Assembly: GCA_943913205.1 (NCBI GenBank)
Contig: CALTWN010000011.1
Coordinates: 1 to 31,533 of the forward strand
Source of the DNA: an uncultured Bartonella sp.
GTDB taxonomy: Bacteria; Pseudomonadota; Alphaproteobacteria; Rhizobiales; Rhizobiaceae
DNA length: 31,533 nt
Direction of reading: 5' to 3'
Shown here: positions 26,561 through 31,533 of the stretch, one piece after another
Layout: the number at the start of each line of letters is the position of its first letter
How positions within the stretch are numbered: the first letter of the stretch is position 1
Notes under the pieces: generated by a model
Told to the model about the DNA's origin: nothing
Databases searched by the model: none
What the model saw: the letters and a program-made list of their open reading frames with translations, nothing else
Position numbers and translations under genes: made by a program

Positions 26561-26685
26561 AATAGTTTATCCAAAATAATAGGTTGGTTTTTGGTCTTAT
26601 TATCTATGTTTGCGGGGGGCGCCGCTCTGCCACATGCTAATAGACCAAAACAAAATAAAGATAAATATAATAAATTTTTTAGCAT
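26557..26685 (-). CDS. lptM: LptM-like small lipoprotein upstream of lysA
   Basis: This 42-codon gene was read directly from the sequence. Its product MLKNLLYLSLFCFGLLACGR starts with a short hydrophobic signal, then the lipobox LLAC with Cys18, then GRAAPP and a polar tail. The Cys-Gly-(R/K)-x-x-(P)-P pattern after a signal and the position immediately upstream of lysA are typical of the LptM (YifL/LppL) lipoproteins. LptM assists oxidative maturation of the LPS translocon LptD in E. coli. AGGTGG lies eight bases before the ATG. The stop TGA overlaps the GTG of lysA by four bases, so the two are coupled. Function in this organism is inferred. Confidence 0.8.
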   Translation of the reverse strand: MLKNLLYLSLFCFGLLACGRAAPPANIDNKTKNQPIILDKLL

Positions 26686-26740
26686 ATGTAACCACCTATT
26701 ATGATATATTAAACCATACAATAAGGGTTAGGTTGTGTAA

Positions 26741-27319
26741 ATGCAATATAAGATAGCTAAAGTCTCATTAATTTTATATACCCTCTTCTGTTTAAATTAT
26801 GCTGAGGCGCAATCAGAAAGAGAATGTGTAATATCTAATAGTATAAAAACGTCTCTTAAAGATATACCCGGCATTAGATTTTTTGACGGCGGGTTTTATG
26901 GTGGTGATTTATCTGTAACAGACATCAAAGGTAAATCTTGTAAGCTATCAGGCTTTGGAAATAAATCATTAATTGTAATTTTATGGGCATCTTGGTGTAT
27001 TCCGTGCAGGCATGAAATACCACAATTAGCAACTATTCAACAAAATAATAAATTTGCAATATTGGCAGTGAATATAGATGATGGATCTAATAAAAAAATT
27101 ATAGACTTTATGCGTTCCGTAAAAGCAGAGAATTTACCAGTATATCGTGATAATGAAGGAAAATTATTTGCTCAATTGAGGCAGAACTCATTAATTTTTG
27201 GGCTACCAACAGCTTTATTGTTTAATAAGGAGCATTGTCTAGTAGGTACTATCAGTGGTATGTTTGATTGGAAAAGCAGCAAAGCACGAAATCTTATACA
27301 TACTCTTGAAACTTTGTAA
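26741..27319 (+). CDS. tlpA: TlpA-type periplasmic thioredoxin
   Basis: This is a thiol-disulfide oxidoreductase of the TlpA/ResA family, usually keeping periplasmic cysteines reduced, for example on oxidase assembly factors. The 192-residue product has a signal peptide (about 1-23; probable cleavage after AEA) and a thioredoxin fold with the active site WCIPC (C86 and C89) in ILWASWCIPCRHEIPQL. The later cis-proline region reads FGLPTALLF. No membrane anchor remains if the signal is cleaved; rhizobial TlpA is often anchored. It is divergent from the lptM-lysA pair across 55 bases and ends two bases from the convergent EVE-domain gene. Confidence 0.88.
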   Translation: MQYKIAKVSLILYTLFCLNYAEAQSERECVISNSIKTSLKDIPGIRFFDGGFYGGDLSVTDIKGKSCKLSGFGNKSLIVILWASWCIPCRHEIPQLATIQQNNKFAILAVNIDDGSNKKIIDFMRSVKAENLPVYRDNEGKLFAQLRQNSLIFGLPTALLFNKEHCLVGTISGMFDWKSSKARNLIHTLETL

Positions 27320-27321
27320 TG

Positions 27322-27735
27322 TTAATTTCCTAAATCGCAAATAATTTGCCAAGCAATTTTATCTATAGGTGCCACAGAGAGGCGGGCGCGTTTAACTAAG
27401 GCAATATGCTGTAATAAAGGGTGATCTTTAATTTGTGTTAGGCTGATTGGGTTTTTAAAACTGCGCAAAGCTTTTATATTTACGCATTGCCATTGTTCAG
27501 TTTGGCTTGTACTATCTTTATGTGCTTTTTTAGAAATTTCTACAATGCCTACAATAGCCCTTTCCTTATTTGAGTGGTAAAAAAAGCCTTTATCGCCTAA
27601 TTTCATTTTAAGCATATTATTGCGCGCTTCGAAATTTCTAACGCCGCTCCATTCTTCACCTATTTCTCCTTTTTGCACTTGTTGTTGCCAACTCCAGCAA
27701 TCAGGCTCAGATTTAAAAACCCAGTAATTAATCAT
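27322..27735 (-). CDS. EVE domain protein
   Basis: This 137-residue protein is a single EVE domain, a PUA/YTH-related fold that binds modified nucleobases. Signature parts are the opening YWVFKSEPDCWSW, EEWSGVRNFEARNNM, LGDKGFFYHSN (the F-Y-H-S motif) and AIVGIVEI. The aromatic-cage positions look intact. Bacterial members sit in both housekeeping and defence settings. Here the gene follows gpsA by three bases in the tsaD-gpsA-EVE order found in Hyphomicrobiales, which favours a housekeeping role, though the ligand is unknown. No restriction or modification gene is nearby. Confidence 0.88.
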   Translation of the reverse strand: MINYWVFKSEPDCWSWQQQVQKGEIGEEWSGVRNFEARNNMLKMKLGDKGFFYHSNKERAIVGIVEISKKAHKDSTSQTEQWQCVNIKALRSFKNPISLTQIKDHPLLQHIALVKRARLSVAPIDKIAWQIICDLGN

Positions 27736-27738
27736 GTG

Positions 27739-28728
27739 TTAATCTTCAATTTTAAGTGGTCGATTTAATAATTCATTATAAATATCTTTAATATTATTTT
27801 TATCATAAATAAGTTGGTATGTAGCTAATATTAAAGGAGCATCAATATTTAATTCTTGGCATATTTTTGCAGAAATATCTGCGGTGTAATAGCCCTCAGT
27901 TAACTTTTCTTCAAAATTTATATTTGTACTGATAGAGTAGCCAAACGTAAAATTTCTAGATTTATTCGAGTTGCAACTTAGCATAAGGTCGCCCAAACCG
28001 CTTAATCCACTAAAAGTCTCGAGACGTCCCCCTAATCTTACGCCTACCCTACGCATTTCAGCAAAAGCACGTGTTATCAGTGCCGCCTTAGCACTTTCCC
28101 CAAAACCCAAACCAGCTAACGCTCCGCTTGCTATAGCAAAAACATTTTTTAAAGCTCCGCCTATTTGTACCCCTATAATATCATCGTTACTATAGCATCG
28201 AAATTTTGAAGAAGAAAAATCCAAAGAAAGTGCTTGAGCAAGATCAATATCTTCGCAGGCTAATGTTACTGCTGTTGGTAAGTTAAGCGCTACATCTTCC
28301 GCAAAGCTAGGTCCAGAAATTATGGCTAATTTATTATTAGGTAGAAATTCTTGAACTACTTGCGACATAAACAAACCGGTTGTTTGTTCTATTCCTTTTG
28401 CGCATAAAATTAAAATTGCATCTGAGGATATATGTTGTTTATTTTCTTTTAAAAAATTGCGTAATTGCTGCGCTGGTATAGCTAAAACAATTTTATGTGC
28501 GGCTTGTAAAATTTTTACTAAATTAAATGATGCTTTTAAATCAGGTTGTAAGGTAATATTTTTTAAGTAAGTATTGTTTGTGTGCGATGTGTTAATTTCA
28601 TGTACTATTTGTTCATTACGTGTAAAAACTACAGTATTTTTATTGTTAGTACAAAGTAAGTTAGCTAACGCTGTTCCCCATGCTCCTGCGCCTAAAACAG
28701 TATAATGTTTTGTATTTGCTATATTCAT
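27739..28728 (-). CDS. gpsA: glycerol-3-phosphate dehydrogenase [NAD(P)+]
   Basis: GpsA reduces dihydroxyacetone phosphate to sn-glycerol 3-phosphate, the backbone for phospholipids. The 329 residues match the family. The N-terminal Rossmann motif VLGAGAWGTALANLL has GAGAWG at 13-18, and CAKGIE contains K111. SGPSFAEDVA (138-147) and the catalytic K194 in GALKNVFAIASG are present, followed by GLSGLGDLMLSC and SRN. Its ATG overlaps the tsaD stop (ATGA), so the two are translationally coupled. An EVE-domain gene follows. Confidence 0.95.
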   Translation of the reverse strand: MNIANTKHYTVLGAGAWGTALANLLCTNNKNTVVFTRNEQIVHEINTSHTNNTYLKNITLQPDLKASFNLVKILQAAHKIVLAIPAQQLRNFLKENKQHISSDAILILCAKGIEQTTGLFMSQVVQEFLPNNKLAIISGPSFAEDVALNLPTAVTLACEDIDLAQALSLDFSSSKFRCYSNDDIIGVQIGGALKNVFAIASGALAGLGFGESAKAALITRAFAEMRRVGVRLGGRLETFSGLSGLGDLMLSCNSNKSRNFTFGYSISTNINFEEKLTEGYYTADISAKICQELNIDAPLILATYQLIYDKNNIKDIYNELLNRPLKIED

Positions 28729-29810
28729 ACTTTGGCTCCTTTTTTCCCGGATCCTATTAGGGGTATAGCTTCATTATCTAGTGGCCATCTTGCTTTTGCT
28801 GAAATATTTAGATCATCAGTTAACCCAGCTTGTAAAGCTTCACAGCCAGCCCACGCTACCATAGCTGCATTATCAGTACATAAATTTACCGGCGGGGCTA
28901 CAAAATTAAGGCCCTTATCGGTGCTTAGCTTTCGTAAGTTGACTCTGATCATTTGATTAGCTGCTACACCTCCTGCAATAACGAAAGAAGGTTCTTTAGT
29001 TGGAAAAGTATTTTTAAATAAATCCATAGCTTTGTTTACGCGATTATTTAAAATATCACAAATAACCGCCTGAAAAGATGCGCATATATTTGCCTTTGTT
29101 TGATTACTTAAATTATTATTCTTTGTTTCATTTTCGATACAAATTCTTAATGCGTTTTTAAGACCAGAAAAAGAAAAATCGAGATTAGCTTTATCTTTTA
29201 ATGGATGCGGGAAATTATATTTGGCACTATCCCCCCTCAAGGCTAGTTGTTCTATTTTTGCGCCTCCAGGATAGGAAAGGCCTAGCAATTTTGCTACCTT
29301 ATCAAAGGTCTCTCCTAAAGCATCATCTATTGTAGAACCAAGACGTTTGTAACACTTTAGCTTTTCTACAAGCAAGAGCTGGGTATGCCCGCCAGATACT
29401 AATAAAAGTAGGTATGGATAAGCTACATTATCTGTTAGCCTTGCGGTTAACGCGTGAGCCTCTAGATGATTTATGGCTATTAATGGTTTGTCTAACGCTA
29501 GGCACATTGCTTTTGCACTTATAAGTCCTACCATTAAGCCGCCAATAAGTCCCGGCCCAGCACTTACAGCTATGGCTTGAATTTCAGTTAATGTTATTTT
29601 TGCTTCTAGTAAAGCTTGCTTTATTATTGCATCAAGCTTTTCAGTATGAGCTCTGGCAGCTATTTCAGGCACTACCCCGCCAAATTTTTGATGTTCAGAT
29701 ATCTGGCTCCAAACAATATTTGATAAAATATGCCCTTTACCTTTTTTATCATATTCAACTATGGCTGCGGCGGTTTCATCGCAACTTGTTTCTATACCTA
29801 AAACTTTCAT
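28725..29810 (-). CDS. tsaD: tRNA t6A37 threonylcarbamoyltransferase TsaD
   Basis: TsaD transfers the threonylcarbamoyl group to A37 of ANN-decoding tRNAs, working with TsaB, TsaE and TsaC. The 361-residue product has the ASKHA fold: GIETSCDETAAAIV near the start, the metal ligands H115 and H119 in NHLEAHALTARL, YLLLLVSGGHTQLLLV (133-148), the GGVAANQ segment and the terminal metal Asp in CTDNAAMVAWAG. No frame damage is seen. It is the first gene of tsaD-gpsA-EVE and is divergent from hemC across 63 bases, a neighbourhood shared with other Hyphomicrobiales. TsaB, TsaC and TsaE must lie elsewhere. Confidence 0.96.
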   Translation of the reverse strand: MKVLGIETSCDETAAAIVEYDKKGKGHILSNIVWSQISEHQKFGGVVPEIAARAHTEKLDAIIKQALLEAKITLTEIQAIAVSAGPGLIGGLMVGLISAKAMCLALDKPLIAINHLEAHALTARLTDNVAYPYLLLLVSGGHTQLLLVEKLKCYKRLGSTIDDALGETFDKVAKLLGLSYPGGAKIEQLALRGDSAKYNFPHPLKDKANLDFSFSGLKNALRICIENETKNNNLSNQTKANICASFQAVICDILNNRVNKAMDLFKNTFPTKEPSFVIAGGVAANQMIRVNLRKLSTDKGLNFVAPPVNLCTDNAAMVAWAGCEALQAGLTDDLNISAKARWPLDNEAIPLIGSGKKGAKV

Positions 29811-29873
29811 AAGCTTCTTTTGATATTATTTTTAGAATATAATATATTATAAATAGTATATTATGGAAAAAAA

Positions 29874-30833
29874 ATGCAAAAAACTTCTATTAAGATTGGT
29901 GCCCGTAGCAGCAATTTAGCATTAACTATGGCCTTTGAAGTAAAATCTAGGCTACAAGATGCCTGTAATGTTAGTGAAAATAACCTTAAAATAGAGGCTA
30001 TGAGCACTAAAGGTGACAGAGTATTAAATCAGTCTTTATCTAAAATAGGTGGGAAAGGGCTGTTTACCGAAGAAATAGAAAATGCATTATTAAATTATAA
30101 GATTGATATTGCTGTGCATTCTACAAAAGATATGCCTAGCTTTTTACCTGACAAATTGAAGCTATCATCATATGTTAAGCGTGGCGCAATAGAAGATTGC
30201 TTTGTATCCGCTAATAGTAAATCTTTTATGCAACTACCAAAAGGAGCTGTTATAGGAACTTCTTCCTTAAGGCGGCAAGCCTTGGTAAAAAAATATCGCC
30301 CTGATTTAAATATTATTTTACTACGTGGTAATGTAGAAACAAGAATAGATAGAGTGAAATCTGGAGCTATAGATGGTACATTTTTAGCTTTATGTGGTAT
30401 GCAAAGACTGCAGTTAGAAAGCTACATTACAGAAATTATGGATGTAAATTTTTTTCCACCGGCCCCCGCTCAGGGTTGCATTTGTTTAGAAACTAGAAGT
30501 TACGATGTGTCTATGATAGATATGGTGAATAAAATAAATGACATAAATACATATATTGAAATTAGCGCCGAACGAGAGTTTTTAAAAACATTAGATGGTA
30601 GTTGTAGAACGCCTATTTGCTCTTATTCTCGATTTAAGGATAGTAACTTATTATTTTATGGACTTATTTTGTCTCCAGATGGAACAAAAACCTATGAATA
30701 TACCAAAAAGCTATTTATTGATTCCAAATTAACATTTTGGGATAAAGCTCAAAGAGCAAAAGAGTTGGGAATTTTAGCCGCCTATGAATTAAGAAATCAA
30801 GCCGGGCCGGCTTTTTTTGAAAATTGGGGCTAG
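29874..30833 (+). CDS. hemC: porphobilinogen deaminase (hydroxymethylbilane synthase)
   Basis: HemC joins four porphobilinogen units into hydroxymethylbilane in haem synthesis. The 319-residue product has the start IKIGARSSNLALTMA and the catalytic D86 in VHSTKDMP. Substrate-binding arginines lie in TSSLRRQA, and LRGNVETR, PAPAQGCICLE and the dipyrromethane-cofactor C244 in LDGSCRTPI are all present. A GGAAAAAAA string precedes the ATG. It is the first gene of a hemC-hemD pair and is divergent from tsaD. Confidence 0.96.
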   Translation: MQKTSIKIGARSSNLALTMAFEVKSRLQDACNVSENNLKIEAMSTKGDRVLNQSLSKIGGKGLFTEEIENALLNYKIDIAVHSTKDMPSFLPDKLKLSSYVKRGAIEDCFVSANSKSFMQLPKGAVIGTSSLRRQALVKKYRPDLNIILLRGNVETRIDRVKSGAIDGTFLALCGMQRLQLESYITEIMDVNFFPPAPAQGCICLETRSYDVSMIDMVNKINDINTYIEISAEREFLKTLDGSCRTPICSYSRFKDSNLLFYGLILSPDGTKTYEYTKKLFIDSKLTFWDKAQRAKELGILAAYELRNQAGPAFFENWG

Positions 30834-30834
30834 G

Positions 30835-31503
30835 GTGAATCACGTTTTAATTACACGCCCTCTAGAAGGGGCTTTAGCAACAGGGGCGGAACTATCCAAC
30901 AAAGGATTTAAGGTTTCAGTTTTACCTTTAACAATAATAAACCCATTATCAGTTTGTAATCGGCAAAAAAATCCGCAAAATATAATAGTCAGTAGCGCAG
31001 CTAGTTTTTACTATTTGCCTAAACATTATTTGCCATTATTTCAAACAGCCAATTTATATTGCATAGGCGAACAAACTGCGCAAGCTGCCTACAAATACGG
31101 ATTACGACAAAAATGTGTAATTTATAGAGATGCAAAATCGTTAGTAAAAAATAAACCTGAGTTAAAAAATTTAACCTTGTATATTTGTGGTCGCCGTAGA
31201 ACAAATAATATAGAATTATATTTAAAAGATAAAAACCATGATATTTTAGAATCTTATGAAACTTTGCCACACAATAAAAATTTAGTATTTATAAAACAAA
31301 ATAAGCTAGAAATAGATATAGCCTTATTAACCTCAGTATATACAGCAATGCTGTTTAAAGAAATAAATGGTTTTTTGCCAAATAATATTAAACTAGTATG
31401 TTTTTCAAAACGTATAGCAGAAGCCTTAGAAGGATTTAATAATATTTATGTAACAGCTGACCCTAATGAAAAAAGTGCAATTAATTTAATTGAAAGTCTA
31501 TAA
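30835..31503 (+). CDS. hemD: uroporphyrinogen-III synthase
   Basis: HemD cyclises hydroxymethylbilane with inversion of ring D to give uroporphyrinogen III. From GTG 30835 the product has 222 residues and begins MNHVLITRPLEGALATGAEL, the family's usual start (V-L-x-T-R-P). A GGGG string lies about 8 bases upstream. An in-frame TTG at 30817, inside hemC, would add six residues but is less likely. Typical later elements are IIVSSAASFYYL, LYCIGEQTAQAA and LTLYICGRR. Family conservation is low, so the link to hemC carries much of the weight. The stop lies 30 bases before the window end. Confidence 0.88.
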   Translation: MNHVLITRPLEGALATGAELSNKGFKVSVLPLTIINPLSVCNRQKNPQNIIVSSAASFYYLPKHYLPLFQTANLYCIGEQTAQAAYKYGLRQKCVIYRDAKSLVKNKPELKNLTLYICGRRRTNNIELYLKDKNHDILESYETLPHNKNLVFIKQNKLEIDIALLTSVYTAMLFKEINGFLPNNIKLVCFSKRIAEALEGFNNIYVTADPNEKSAINLIESL

Positions 31504-31533
31504 GCTTTAATAAATATTATATTATATTATATA

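Noticed and set aside
30817..30834. TTG start for hemD inside hemC
   Set aside because: GTG 30835 gives the family-typical start, has a G-rich site upstream and lies one base past the hemC stop.
1..31533. tRNA, rRNA, CRISPR arrays, insertion sequences or defence genes
   Set aside because: I looked for T-loop strings, regularly spaced repeats, transposase motifs and terminal repeats on both strands and saw none. Nearly all sequence is accounted for by housekeeping genes.

Overview
The window is chromosomal housekeeping DNA from an AT-rich alphaproteobacterium (G+C roughly one third by eye). Several gene neighbourhoods are, from general knowledge, typical of Hyphomicrobiales (Rhizobiales): xerD-accA-L,D-transpeptidase; a J-domain gene divergent from bolA; ftsK-lolA-xth; ffh-chorismate mutase-rpsP; lysA with a tiny lipoprotein gene divergent from tlpA; and tsaD-gpsA-EVE divergent from hemC-hemD. 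The low G+C, very short intergenic gaps and many overlapping genes suggest a streamlined, perhaps host-associated member. I cannot name a genus.

Layout. 1-3071 (+): a tiny membrane protein, xerD, accA and an L,D-transpeptidase. 3066-3818 (-): SURF1. 3950-4926 (+): rpmB behind a good sigma70-type promoter, then a VUT/YhhQ transporter. 4932-5905: a J-domain gene (-) and bolA (+), divergent. 5898-8049 (-): xerC and a UbiH-type hydroxylase. 8161-15177 (+): ftsK, lolA, xth, macA and macB, head to tail. 15145-17355 (-): ydcF, ftsX and ftsE. 17490-19683 (-): rpsP, chorismate mutase and ffh, with a hairpin terminator after rpsP and an unusual G+C-rich structured leader before ffh. 19842-20486 (-): beta-carbonic anhydrase. 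20581-25284 (+): the giant NAD-glutamate dehydrogenase. 25286-26685 (-): lysA and an LptM-like lipoprotein. 26741-27319 (+): a TlpA-type thioredoxin. 27322-29810 (-): EVE-domain gene, gpsA and tsaD. 29874-31503 (+): hemC and hemD.

Main themes are envelope building (L,D-transpeptidase, LolA, FtsEX, MacAB, LptM-like, lysA for diaminopimelate/lysine, accA and gpsA for lipids), chromosome segregation (XerC, XerD, FtsK), respiration (SURF1, UbiH, haem genes), translation and targeting (L28, S16, Ffh, TsaD) and central metabolism (glutamate dehydrogenase, carbonic anhydrase).

I see no mobile element, CRISPR array, phage, toxin-antitoxin, defence system, rRNA or tRNA. No gene-free stretch exceeds 300 bases. 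The least explained feature is the ffh leader (about 19690-19845), where a promoter-like element, a small hairpin, a perfect Shine-Dalgarno-like string and a G+C-rich terminator-like hairpin lie in about 130 bases.
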